Made by a program: the position numbers and the translations under genes | From: an uncultured Vibrio sp. | GTDB taxonomy: Bacteria > Pseudomonadota > Gammaproteobacteria > Enterobacterales > Vibrionaceae | Direction of reading: 5' to 3' | Assembly: GCF_963675395.1 (NCBI RefSeq) | Contig: NZ_OY776222.1 | Span: 1,364,001 to 1,428,000, forward strand | Length of the DNA stretch: 64,000 bases | The notes under the pieces: generated by a model | Seen by the model: the letters and a program-made list of their open reading frames with translations, nothing else | Told to the model about the DNA's origin: nothing | Database searches by the model: none | Shown here: positions 10,689 to 18,793 of the stretch, piece by piece | Layout of the letters: every line of letters starts with the position of its first letter | Numbering within the stretch: position 1 is the stretch's first letter

Positions 10689-11305
10689 GTTTCTGCCTCC
10701 GCAATTTTTACGTGAGTGGTACGTGGTATTGCCATGACTTTGTCCTCGGTCATCAAGAACATGTCCAGACCAGTTGGGAAGGCGTGTGTACGGTGAGTTA
10801 AGTAATCAACAAAACTTGAATGCAATCCTTTCAGCGAAACTGCATGTTCAGTCTGAATACCCGGCCCTGACAGTACGAGTTTGGTTTCCAAACTCTCTTC
10901 TTTTGTTGAAGCAATTTTGTCAATTTCGATGATCAGAGAAGTACTTTGGTGTGGGTCGCGAGCGCTGCCCGCGTTGAACTGATTAAAGTCGATTGGATTT
11001 GCACCATTCATCAACGCAAAATCTGCTTTATCAGCGGAGACATCGCATGAACAGTTACAATGAAACGCAACGTTTTTTGTTACTGAGTCAATTCGGTACT
11101 CTTCACTCAAGTAAAGTGAGGACTTAGTATCTAATAAGGTAAGCAAAAAACTGAAGCTGGTCTTGTACATGCCTTGCGGGCCAATTAACTGGGGTAACTC
11201 AGCGACGCTACCCGGACGGGCAATCACATCGGCCAATTTTCGAAAGTTATTAAGACTGTCTAATACAGGGTTTTCAAAACCGGAAATTAATGTACTGGTC
11301 GACAT
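10679..11305 (-). CDS. phnH: C-P lyase core subunit PhnH
   Basis: The 208-aa PhnH begins with GFENPVLDSLNNFRKLADVIARPG, a typical PhnH start (quoted in part; residues 9-31), and ends with IPRTTHVKIAEAE. It is a structural partner in the PhnGHIJ complex. Its ATG overlaps the phnG stop by one base (TAATG). Confidence 0.93.
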   Translation of the reverse strand: MSTSTLISGFENPVLDSLNNFRKLADVIARPGSVAELPQLIGPQGMYKTSFSFLLTLLDTKSSLYLSEEYRIDSVTKNVAFHCNCSCDVSADKADFALMNGANPIDFNQFNAGSARDPHQSTSLIIEIDKIASTKEESLETKLVLSGPGIQTEHAVSLKGLHSSFVDYLTHRTHAFPTGLDMFLMTEDKVMAIPRTTHVKIAEAETCM

Positions 11306-11769
11306 TATTCGTCCTCCCCGCGCACCAAAGTGAAGAAATCCACCTTAGTTTTTAGTGTCTCTTCTGTCGCAGCGCGACGACGTTCCATGCGAAGTTGATT
11401 CAACGGGCCAAGAATCATTTCATTGACGGTTGGAGCTAAATCGCTTTGCATCAACGCATCTAGAACAGCAGCAATATCTGCGTGCTGTTTGTTACGTCCC
11501 TGCACATAGGCGAATCCATTAAATCCGTTTTCCAAAGCAATAGATGCACGAGTCATTGTGACATCACCCATATTGAAACGGTCACCAGTGTTGCCCAGTT
11601 TCCCGCGCACCTGTACCAATCCACTTTCGGTTGCTCTTAGGTGTTTGTAGGAAGGTTTATCTGAAAATGCTTCCCAAAGTTCTGATAGTTGGTCGAACGG
11701 TGCAAGTGACAGTTCTTTCATCCACTGCTGACGTTCTTCCTGACTTATATTGTGACGGATTTGCATCAT
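11305..11769 (-). CDS. phnG: C-P lyase core subunit PhnG
   Basis: The 154-aa protein has the PhnG hallmarks RGKLGNTGDRFNMGDVTMTR and a C-terminal segment rich in charged residues. It is the first gene of the minus-strand phn operon. Two adjacent ATGs (11769 and 11766) are possible behind AGGAAC. The 198-bp upstream gap is shared with a divergent LysR gene rather than the phnF gene seen in E. coli. Confidence 0.92.
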   Translation of the reverse strand: MMQIRHNISQEERQQWMKELSLAPFDQLSELWEAFSDKPSYKHLRATESGLVQVRGKLGNTGDRFNMGDVTMTRASIALENGFNGFAYVQGRNKQHADIAAVLDALMQSDLAPTVNEMILGPLNQLRMERRRAATEETLKTKVDFFTLVRGEDE

Positions 11770-11967
11770 TGCGTTCCTAGTCGTTTATCTTGATGCTCAC
11801 TTTATCCACATTCCGTCAGATCGAATATCGAGAAGAATTTCAGCTTTTCATAAGATTTTCTAACCAAAATCACACCCAACCCCCTTCACTAGAAACATTA
11901 CTGTCACATAGATTCGCTAAAAATTGCTCTGTCATTATTTAGAACAATCCAGTTTGTAGGTCTGAGA
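11770..11967. promoter_or_regulatory. divergent promoter region phnG / LysR regulator
   Basis: This region must hold the promoters of both the phn operon and the LysR gene. CTGTCAC (11901) and CTGTCAT (11929) resemble Pho-box half-sites, but they are 28 bp apart, not a multiple of 11. A standard PhoB box is therefore not supported. LysR binding here would be the expected arrangement. Confidence 0.4.
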
Positions 11968-12915
11968 GTGAAAAAGAATCGAAGAATCCCGCCTTTAAAT
12001 GCATTAAAAGCGTTTGAAGCTACCGCAAGGCACCAAAGTATTACTCGTGCAGCAGAGGAGTTGTGTGTCACGCAGGCAGCAGTGAGTCAACAGGTAAAGC
12101 AGTTAGAAGAGTACTTGGATGCAAAACTACTGGTTAGGAAAGGGCGCAAGATTGCATTAACAGACCAAGGGCGTATGTATCTTCCGGTTTTAAACACCAC
12201 ATTTGACGCCCTTGCTAGCCAAACTCACGAACTGTTTGGCAATAAAAATACCACTACTCTACACATCAGAAGCACCTACAGCTTTGCACAAAACTGGTTA
12301 TGCCCACGTTTGGGCGATTTCGTTCGCCAATATCCCAACATCAAAGTCCGAATCATTCCTTCGAATACTCCCATCCCGGAAGAAAGCGAAAATGAACCCG
12401 ATATTGAGATTCTTAATGGTTACGGTAATTGGCTGGATAAACAAGTTGAACAGATCACTGAAGATGAATGGGTCGTCGTTGGTAGTCAAGAGTTGCTTAC
12501 CCACTACCCGATGCCAGCCCCGATCTATCATTTCGAAAGCTACCCAAGGATAACTACGCTCGGATATAGAGAAGGCTGGAAGGAGTGGTTTGAGCTTTCT
12601 GACTTCGGTGCTAGCTTTAAGCCAGCGATGCTCGAAGCGTCAAGTTCCTGTCTCGCGATTCAGATGGCGGAATCTGGGGCAGGTTTCTTACTGGTTAAAA
12701 GAGTACTGGTTCAGACATCTCTCGACGCCGGAAAACTGAGTATTGTTCACCCTCAGAACATGTCTAGCCAAAGTCACCACTACATGCTCACTCGCCCCGA
12801 GAGCAGTAACCAACTCGCGGTTAAGCTGTTTCGAAAATGGTTATTTTCCGCTTTATCCGCTTCGTCGTATTGCCCACAGCATGAAAGACAAACGCAAAGC
12901 CTATGTAAAACGTAA
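11968..12915 (+). CDS. LysR-family regulator, GcvA-like, of the phosphonate locus
   Basis: The 315-aa regulator has an N-terminal winged helix (IPPLNALKAFEATARHQSIT then AAEELCVTQAAVSQQVKQLE) and a LysR substrate-binding domain. The start is GTG 11968, with purine-rich sequence before it; no ATG fits the domain. It lies between the phn operon and the AEP-type transporter genes and probably controls one or both, perhaps sensing 2-aminoethylphosphonate or a breakdown product. That role is inferred from position. Confidence 0.85.
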   Translation: MKKNRRIPPLNALKAFEATARHQSITRAAEELCVTQAAVSQQVKQLEEYLDAKLLVRKGRKIALTDQGRMYLPVLNTTFDALASQTHELFGNKNTTTLHIRSTYSFAQNWLCPRLGDFVRQYPNIKVRIIPSNTPIPEESENEPDIEILNGYGNWLDKQVEQITEDEWVVVGSQELLTHYPMPAPIYHFESYPRITTLGYREGWKEWFELSDFGASFKPAMLEASSSCLAIQMAESGAGFLLVKRVLVQTSLDAGKLSIVHPQNMSSQSHHYMLTRPESSNQLAVKLFRKWLFSALSASSYCPQHERQTQSLCKT

Positions 12916-12954
12916 AGCGTAAAGCATGGCAGAGAATACTGTTAAGTAAAACTT

Positions 12955-12984
12955 AGTGAATTGACCACTATTACTTAATTCACT
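12955..12984 (+). terminator. hairpin after the LysR gene
   Basis: AGTGAATT (12955-12962) and AATTCACT (12977-12984) form an 8-bp stem with a 14-nt loop, followed by a pyrimidine-rich TTTCATCCCGCTTTC. It may be a weak terminator or an operator for the transporter genes downstream. Confidence 0.4.
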
Positions 12985-13049
12985 TTCATCCCGCTTTCTC
13001 AAGAGCGAAGTATTCTGTCAGGAACAAAGAACACGTAAGGTAGACAAGT

Positions 13050-14087
13050 ATGTCCCAACAGTATTTAACCGTCGAAAACATCTACAAACAGTTCGGCGAT
13101 TTCACCGCACTCTCTGATATTAGCCTCTCGGTAGACAAAGGTGAGTTCGTCTGCTTTCTTGGCCCATCAGGCTGTGGCAAAACCACCCTATTACGAACAA
13201 TCGCTGGCCTTGAAACACAAACCTCGGGCCGAATCATTCAAGCTGGTGAAGACATATCTCACCTACCTACCGAAAAACGTGATTTCGGCATTGTGTTTCA
13301 ATCTTACGCGTTATTCCCTAATCTAAACGTCGCAGATAATATTACCTTTGCTCTACGTGAACGCGGTATGGGTAAGGCTCAGGCAGAAGCTTTGATGATT
13401 AGATGGCTCGCTAACATCGGACTACAAGGCTCCAACAATAAGTACCCTTCACAACTGTCCGGGGGGCAACAACAACGTGTCGCCCTTGCTCGTGCCCTTG
13501 TACTTTCACCTGGATTGCTGCTTCTCGATGAGCCACTCTCTGCGCTGGATGCAAAAGTTCGCACCCATCTGAGAGTCGAAATTCGTAAGCTACAGAAAGA
13601 ACTCGGTATCACTACGATTATGGTCACGCACGATCAGGAGGAAGCGCTTTCTATGGCCGATCGTATTGTCGTGATGAACCAAAGCCGCATTGAACAGATA
13701 GGAACACCCACAGAGATATATCGTAAACCTGCGAGTGAGTTCGTCGCGCGCTTTGTCGGTAACATTAATTTCATTGACCAGAGCCACCCACTCCACAACC
13801 ACTTTAACCAACAGAAACCCAATGGCAGTCAACGCTACAACTACGCCATTCGTCCAGAAGACATTCAAATTGACTTGAATGCGAAAGACAAGATTTGTGC
13901 CGACGTCATAGACAAAGAATTTATGGGGGCGTCAATGCGCCTGATCTGTGATATCGGCAATGGACATACAATCGAAGTTGACTCACCGAATCATTTCTCT
14001 GACACCCTATTGAAATCCAATTGCTCACAGATTGGGCTGAAAATAGATCCCTCTCTTGCTCACCAATTTATTCAGGCAGGGGCATAA
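13050..14087 (+). CDS. 2-aminoethylphosphonate-type ABC transporter ATP-binding protein (PhnT2-like)
   Basis: The 345-aa MalK/PotA-type ATPase has Walker A GPSGCGKTT (from residue 38), signature LSGGQQQR, Walker B LLLLDEP and the H-switch MVTHDQEEA, then a TOBE-like C-terminal domain (YNYAIRPEDIQ). It energises import together with the permease that starts 2 bp downstream. The likely binding protein is encoded at the end of the phn operon. Assignment to AEP is by family resemblance. Confidence 0.86.
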   Translation: MSQQYLTVENIYKQFGDFTALSDISLSVDKGEFVCFLGPSGCGKTTLLRTIAGLETQTSGRIIQAGEDISHLPTEKRDFGIVFQSYALFPNLNVADNITFALRERGMGKAQAEALMIRWLANIGLQGSNNKYPSQLSGGQQQRVALARALVLSPGLLLLDEPLSALDAKVRTHLRVEIRKLQKELGITTIMVTHDQEEALSMADRIVVMNQSRIEQIGTPTEIYRKPASEFVARFVGNINFIDQSHPLHNHFNQQKPNGSQRYNYAIRPEDIQIDLNAKDKICADVIDKEFMGASMRLICDIGNGHTIEVDSPNHFSDTLLKSNCSQIGLKIDPSLAHQFIQAGA

Positions 14088-14089
14088 TC

Positions 14090-15811
14090 ATGGATCAACC
14101 GATGAATATCTCAACGCCCGCTACAGTAGCAGTAAAGGCAACTCGATTTCGTTTACGTTGGTTCAATGTGAACTTGCTTTTAGTGATAGCCATTCTTGCA
14201 TTGATGGCAGTGGGGTTATTGCTTCCTTTAGGTTCACTATTGATTAAGAGCTTACGAGACCAACAAGGCAATTGGATTGGGCTTTCCAACTATGCGGAAT
14301 ATTTATCCACACCATCATTGAGTTATTCCGTGTTTAACTCATTGCAAATTGGCGTGATGGTCACCGTCTTAGTCATTTCACTGGCTTTCACTTATGCGTT
14401 AGCACTTCAACGTACTTGTATGCCAGGGAAGAAGTTTTTTAAAACCATCGCTTATCTGCCAATACTGACACCATCATTACTTCCAGCGTTAGCGCTCGTC
14501 TACTTATTCGGTAAGCAAGGTTACGCAAACTCTCTTCTATTCGGTCACTCAATTTATGGCCCAATCGGGATTGTTTTAGGGCTTACGTTCTGGGGGTTCC
14601 CTCACGCGCTAATGCTGATTACCACTGGCCTGCGTAACATTGATGCGCGAATGTATGAATCTGCCCAAGTACTTCGCATCGGCAAAATTAAGACCTTCTT
14701 TTTGGTTACTATTGCCAACTCCAAATATGGTTTGATTTCCGCAGCCATCGTAATTTTTACCCTGGTTATTTGCGATTTCGGCGTCGCAAAGATCATTGGT
14801 GGTTCGTTTAATGTATTGGCAACCGATATTTATAAACAAGTGGTTGGTCAACAAAACTTTTCGATGGGTGCAGTAACCAGCGCAGTACTTTTACTGCCTG
14901 CGGTCGTGTCATTCGCTATTGATCAGCGCATCAGAAGCAAACAACAGCAGATGATTTCAACCAACTCAGTGCCCTATCAACCAAAACCGAATACGCTGCG
15001 TGATACGCTCGCATTTATTGTTTGTTCGATGATCGCTATCGCGATTCTGACCGTTTTAGGCACAGCAATATACGCCTCTTTTGTCTCGTTCTGGCCTTAC
15101 AACAAAGAGCTCACCTTCACTCACTACGACTTTGAAATGAACTCGGTTTACGGCTGGTCTCCATTTATAAATTCACTGAAACTCTCTTTCTGGGTGGCCA
15201 TCATCGGTACTATAGTCACGTTTGTGGCAGCTTATAATATTGAAAAAGTGAAGACTTTCCCTGTCTTGAGTAAGCTCATCCATTTAATCGCCATGTTACC
15301 AATGGCAGTTCCGGGAATGGCACTGGGACTTGGTTACATTTTCTTCTTCAACCAAGGTCAGAACAGTCCGTTACAGCTGATGTATGGCACTATGGCTATC
15401 TTGGTACTCAATACCGTCACTCACTTGTACACCGTTGGTCATTTAACCTCTTTAACTGCACTAAAACAGTTGCCGAATGAGATTGAGTCAGTAGCTAAGT
15501 CTCTAAAAATCGGCTCGCTGAAGACCTTTTTTAAGATTACTGTTCCAGTATGTACACCTGCTCTGCTGGATATCTTTATCTATCTATTCATGAATGCGAT
15601 GACGACAACCTCAGCCGTCGTATTCTTGTACTCTCCGGACACGATCGTAGCGAGTATATCCGTGTTGAACATGGCCGATACGGGACAAACAGCATCAGCA
15701 TCAGCAATGGCTGTAATGATAATGCTCGTTGCCAGTGCCATAAAAGGGGTACACCTAGTTGCTGAAAAGTATCTGCTCAATAAAACACAGCAATGGCGCG
15801 GTGGCCGATAA
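14090..15811 (+). CDS. 2-aminoethylphosphonate-type ABC transporter permease, fused two-domain (PhnU2-like)
   Basis: The 573-aa inner-membrane protein contains two binding-protein-dependent permease domains in one chain, each ending in the EAA-type loop (ESAQVLRIGKIKTFF; ESVAKSLKIGSLKTFF). So a single polypeptide can replace the usual permease pair. The frame is open from 14021, but ATG 14090, just after the ATPase stop, gives the expected cytosolic start. It matches the ferric/AEP transporter permease family. Confidence 0.88.
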   Translation: MDQPMNISTPATVAVKATRFRLRWFNVNLLLVIAILALMAVGLLLPLGSLLIKSLRDQQGNWIGLSNYAEYLSTPSLSYSVFNSLQIGVMVTVLVISLAFTYALALQRTCMPGKKFFKTIAYLPILTPSLLPALALVYLFGKQGYANSLLFGHSIYGPIGIVLGLTFWGFPHALMLITTGLRNIDARMYESAQVLRIGKIKTFFLVTIANSKYGLISAAIVIFTLVICDFGVAKIIGGSFNVLATDIYKQVVGQQNFSMGAVTSAVLLLPAVVSFAIDQRIRSKQQQMISTNSVPYQPKPNTLRDTLAFIVCSMIAIAILTVLGTAIYASFVSFWPYNKELTFTHYDFEMNSVYGWSPFINSLKLSFWVAIIGTIVTFVAAYNIEKVKTFPVLSKLIHLIAMLPMAVPGMALGLGYIFFFNQGQNSPLQLMYGTMAILVLNTVTHLYTVGHLTSLTALKQLPNEIESVAKSLKIGSLKTFFKITVPVCTPALLDIFIYLFMNAMTTTSAVVFLYSPDTIVASISVLNMADTGQTASASAMAVMIMLVASAIKGVHLVAEKYLLNKTQQWRGGR

Positions 15812-15833
15812 TTATATTTGAAAAATCCGTTAA

Positions 15834-15944
15834 CATGCTGATAAAGCACGTATCTTTCGTCATGAAGACAGTCGAAACCCGGCAGTCGCTGGTATTGCCG
15901 GGGAATTTATTGTGGATATCCCTAAAGGGTTTAAGGAGAAGTAA
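15834..15944 (+). pseudogene. possible 3' remnant of an unidentified gene
   Basis: This frame is closed by TAA on the left, contains no good start codon and ends with TAA. Its 35 or so residues (for example NPAVAGIAGEFIVDIPKGF) look natively encoded rather than random. Possibly the tail of a gene replaced by deletion or inversion. Confidence 0.3.
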
Positions 15945-16053
15945 ACCTGCTGAGGTTACGCACACTCGGCGAATAGGCGCAAGGCATGTTCAGAATATCC
16001 TGAAAAAGTTCAATACGACGAAGACAATCAATAGTGGCGTTTATGTATATTAA

Positions 16054-16170
16054 TTCTTAACTGGAGATAAATTATCAGAGGCTTACTTATTGATATTCAG
16101 ACGACACTATCCAGATAACGACAAAATAAAAGTGGATGACCTTGCATATCAATTTGTAACCGACAAATAA
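16054..16170 (+). pseudogene. possible 3' remnant of an unidentified gene
   Basis: An open stretch bounded by stop codons encodes LSEAYLLIFRRHYPDNDKIK and ends DDLAYQFVTDK. There is no start codon or ribosome site. It may belong to the same decayed gene as 15834-15944 or to a different one. Confidence 0.3.
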
Positions 16171-16403
16171 TATGAAGTATCCCAATAAAAGCAAGACATC
16201 AATATCAATAAATTGCAATATTACAATAGATAATTAAATGACTCATTACGCAACAGTAGTGCGATATCAACCGCTATTAATATATCTTGGTGCTTAATTA
16301 TTGTGGTACGTACAGTGTCACACCATTTAAGTGATATGACTTAGCGATGGCTCGTTGGGAGGATAAAGAAAATGGCCCAATATATTGAGCCAGGACATAA
16401 AAA

Positions 16404-16589
16404 TTATTTGTTCTCTAATTTCCTTTTTGAAATATCATCAGTGTCCGGCTCACTGTTCATTGCGTTTTTAAAACTTTTTATTGCTGAACCTAAATCACCA
16501 CCAACGTTGCGTAATTTTTTGGTACCAAATAGCAATACTACAATCACAGTGATAATCGCTAATTGCCAAATGCTGATTCCTCCAATCAT
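16404..16589 (-). CDS. TatA/TatE-family twin-arginine translocase subunit (spare copy)
   Basis: The 61-aa protein has one N-terminal membrane helix ([18 protein letters not shown]), the TatA hinge [20 protein letters not shown] with its amphipathic helix, and a short charged tail. TatA-type subunits form the pore of the Tat pathway that exports folded proteins. No tatB or tatC is nearby, so this is an accessory copy. AGGGAGAAG precedes the ATG. It is the last gene of a GNAT-dehydrogenase-tatA run, 6 kb from a gene with a twin-arginine signal. Confidence 0.9.
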   Translation of the reverse strand: MIGGISIWQLAIITVIVVLLFGTKKLRNVGGDLGSAIKSFKNAMNSEPDTDDISKRKLENK

Positions 16590-16634
16590 AATTTCTTCTC
16601 CCTAGAATAATTATCAATTAAAGCGTTTATAGGC

Positions 16635-17711
16635 TTATATTTCGAGCAAATCTAGAACCTCATGTTCTATTTCTGTCCCTAAGTCCTGAGTCGATGCATT
16701 TCCGCCCATATCCGGCGTTAAGTTTGCACCTCTGGCAATAACATTTTCTATGGCTTTAACAATGATGTCATGTTCTAAAGAAAACCCAAGGTGATCCAGC
16801 ATCATTGCACCAGCCCATATGGTACCAATAGGGTTTGCAATATTTTTTCCGTAGATATCAGGTGCTGAACCATGTACTGGTTCAAACATAGAGGGATAAT
16901 TCTTTTCCGGGTTGATGTTCGCAGATGGAGCAATTGCGATCGTACCTGTACAACCTGGTCCCAAATCAGAAATAATATCGCCGAATAAATTAGAGCCCAC
17001 GATCACGTCAAACATTTCCGGTTTATTAACAATGTTCGCCGTTAAAATATCGATATGGTATTGATCTGTTTTGCAATCGTAATCTTTGGCAATTTCATGG
17101 AAACGTTCATCCCAGAACGGCATTGAGTGATAGAGACCATTCGATTTAGTCGCTGACGTTACGTGTTTTTTATCCAGCTTAGTTGCTAACTCAAATGCGT
17201 ATTTAATAACGCGGTCTGTCCCTTTTTTCGTAAACACACTTTGTTGCAAAACAAATTCGTCATCTGTTCCTGCTGCAAACCGACCACCAATATCAGAGTA
17301 TTCACCTTCAATATTTTCACGAACAACCCAAAAATCGATGTCACCAACCTTTTTATCTTTCAGTGGGCAGTCAACTCCATCAAACAAGCGGACTGGACGC
17401 AAGTTTATATACTGTTGAAATTGTTTACGGATAGGAAGCAACAGACCCCATAATGAGACGTGGTCGGGAACACTCGGGAAACCCACAGCACCAAGATAAA
17501 TAGAATCGTAAGTCAACAACGTTGACATGCCATCTTCAGGCATCATTCGGCCTGTCTCTAAATAGGTTTCACACGACCAGTCAAAATTATCAAACACCAT
17601 TTTGCAATCACTGTTGCGAGACAAAGCTGCATTAATAACTTTGATACCTTCTGGGGTAACCTCTTTACCTATGCCGTCACCCGGAATGACAGCGATTTTA
17701 AAATCTTCCAT
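16635..17711 (-). CDS. tartrate dehydrogenase-like NAD-dependent beta-hydroxyacid oxidative decarboxylase
   Basis: The 358-aa enzyme belongs to the isocitrate/isopropylmalate dehydrogenase family: VIPGDGIGKEV at the N-terminus, WVVRENIEGEYS for substrate and metal binding, GSNLFGDIISDLG and EPVHGSAPDIYGKNIANPIG. The sequence is closest to tartrate dehydrogenase/decarboxylase (TtuC/YeaU-like) proteins, which act on tartrate or D-malate. It is 13 bp from the GNAT gene upstream and 45 bp from tatA downstream. The true substrate is uncertain. Confidence 0.85.
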   Translation of the reverse strand: MEDFKIAVIPGDGIGKEVTPEGIKVINAALSRNSDCKMVFDNFDWSCETYLETGRMMPEDGMSTLLTYDSIYLGAVGFPSVPDHVSLWGLLLPIRKQFQQYINLRPVRLFDGVDCPLKDKKVGDIDFWVVRENIEGEYSDIGGRFAAGTDDEFVLQQSVFTKKGTDRVIKYAFELATKLDKKHVTSATKSNGLYHSMPFWDERFHEIAKDYDCKTDQYHIDILTANIVNKPEMFDVIVGSNLFGDIISDLGPGCTGTIAIAPSANINPEKNYPSMFEPVHGSAPDIYGKNIANPIGTIWAGAMMLDHLGFSLEHDIIVKAIENVIARGANLTPDMGGNASTQDLGTEIEHEVLDLLEI

Positions 17712-17724
17712 GTGTTAACTCACC

Positions 17725-18594
17725 TTAACCTAAAGCCTGAGTCATTAAGCAAAATTGATTAAAACTCGAATCTAATTTTGGCGTATCACCTTTCACCATT
17801 TGGACAACGGTGTCCACTTTATTTAGTCCCCAGTTAACCAATTGAGTACTTATATCTGGATTCCCGACAATATCCAGACGAACAAACTTGTCATGACAAT
17901 CCACTAGATGATGAGCGATTAAACTTAATGCATTTTGGCTACTTTCTGCGATAACAGGTCCGATACACCACCCTCGTCCAAATCTACGTAATGCGGCAAA
18001 ACCAGTAACTTTACCTTGCTCCTCAACCATCAGGATACGATCAGATATACTGGTAACTTTATTGGCTAAAGATTCACGATCCATTCCGGTCGATTTGCTC
18101 ATCAACTCAACTAAACGCAAGTAATCACTTTCGTCATATTCACGTATTGAGGCTTGATTGGCAGGCATAATGAGCTCTATCTTTGAAGAATCGATTTCAT
18201 TCTGGTACTGCTCTACCACTGCATATTGGTCAAACCCGAGTTTTTGATATAGAGGCTTACCCATTTCCGTCGCAGTAAGATACAGAGATACCTCATCAGA
18301 ACATTGCGACATAATTTCATTCATAATTTGTTTGCCAAAGCCGTTGCCCTGATATTCATCAGCAATAACGATTAATCCAACACTGGCATAATTGCCTTGA
18401 GGGATTAAACAGGCAGTGCCAATAATTTGATCATCGGCTTCCATTACGAGTGACGTACCTAAAGAGTGGATATCGCTCCAATCCGCTAGCGTATGGGGCC
18501 ATTTTAGTCTTTGTGTTAACTCATGGGCATCATACAAGTCCGAGATGTCCATGGGACGAATGGTTGCATTAATGCCAGGAATCACTATATCCAT
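17725..18594 (-). CDS. GNAT N-acetyltransferase with two acetyltransferase-like halves
   Basis: The 289-aa protein has an N-terminal GNAT domain with the acetyl-CoA loop YQGNGFGKQIM, then a second, weaker GNAT-like half (MVEEQGKVTGFAALRRFGRG). It begins the minus-strand operon with the dehydrogenase and tatA. A TTG at 18609 is in frame, but ATG 18594 has AAAGGA correctly placed. It is divergent from the aldehyde dehydrogenase, suggesting shared control. The acceptor amine is unknown. Confidence 0.8.
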   Translation of the reverse strand: MDIVIPGINATIRPMDISDLYDAHELTQRLKWPHTLADWSDIHSLGTSLVMEADDQIIGTACLIPQGNYASVGLIVIADEYQGNGFGKQIMNEIMSQCSDEVSLYLTATEMGKPLYQKLGFDQYAVVEQYQNEIDSSKIELIMPANQASIREYDESDYLRLVELMSKSTGMDRESLANKVTSISDRILMVEEQGKVTGFAALRRFGRGWCIGPVIAESSQNALSLIAHHLVDCHDKFVRLDIVGNPDISTQLVNWGLNKVDTVVQMVKGDTPKLDSSFNQFCLMTQALG

Positions 18595-18680
18595 GTCATA
18601 TCCTTTCAACTGTTTTTGCTGGAAATTTATGTCCTATTTGTAGAAACAATATTACGAATTATCAGCGGTAGATTGCACCG

Positions 18681-18696
18681 TTTTTAAGACTAAAAA
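18681..18696. promoter_or_regulatory. inverted repeat in the GNAT / aldehyde dehydrogenase divergent promoter
   Basis: TTTTTA-AGAC-TAAAAA is a perfect 6-bp inverted repeat with a 4-nt spacer, preceded by CCG. A very similar element, preceded by CCG and also with a 4-nt spacer, lies in the other divergent promoter of this cluster (34720-34737). Candidate operator for the Lrp-type regulator of the cluster. Confidence 0.4.
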
Positions 18697-18793
18697 TATC
18701 CAAGGATGCTAAAAGCTAGTTAGATGTCAGCAGCACTTACCGCACAACTTTAATTAGTATGTTAAGAAAGGAAAAGCAGTTAGGACATGACAT

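Larger units (their letters stand above)
15812..16403. other. AT-rich gene-free stretch with protein-like remnants
   Basis: About 590 bp with no intact gene lie between the permease and tatA. Three short segments in different frames read like ordinary protein: 15834-15944 (ending FIVDIPKGFKEK), around 15954-16031 (EYPEKVQYDEDNQ) and 16054-16170 (ending DDLAYQFVTDK). None has a start codon with a ribosome site. This looks like decayed coding sequence of a gene I cannot name. Confidence 0.5.

Noticed and set aside
11901..11935. Two CTGTCA-type motifs upstream of phnG as a PhoB box
   Set aside because: The spacing is 28 bp between repeat starts, not 11, 22 or 33, and the intervening units do not match. 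Kept only as a note on the promoter region.
12983..13000. CTTTCAT-cccg-CTTTCTC before the transporter ATPase as a Pho box
   Set aside because: The 7-4-7 spacing fits, but only 11 of 14 repeat positions match and the tract is simply pyrimidine-rich.
15793..16053. 86-codon open frame after the permease
   Set aside because: It starts inside the permease gene without a ribosome site and has unnatural composition; another frame of the same stretch looks more protein-like.
16372..16605. Plus-strand open frame over tatA
   Set aside because: It is antisense to a convincing TatA protein with a strong ribosome site and has no recognisable content.
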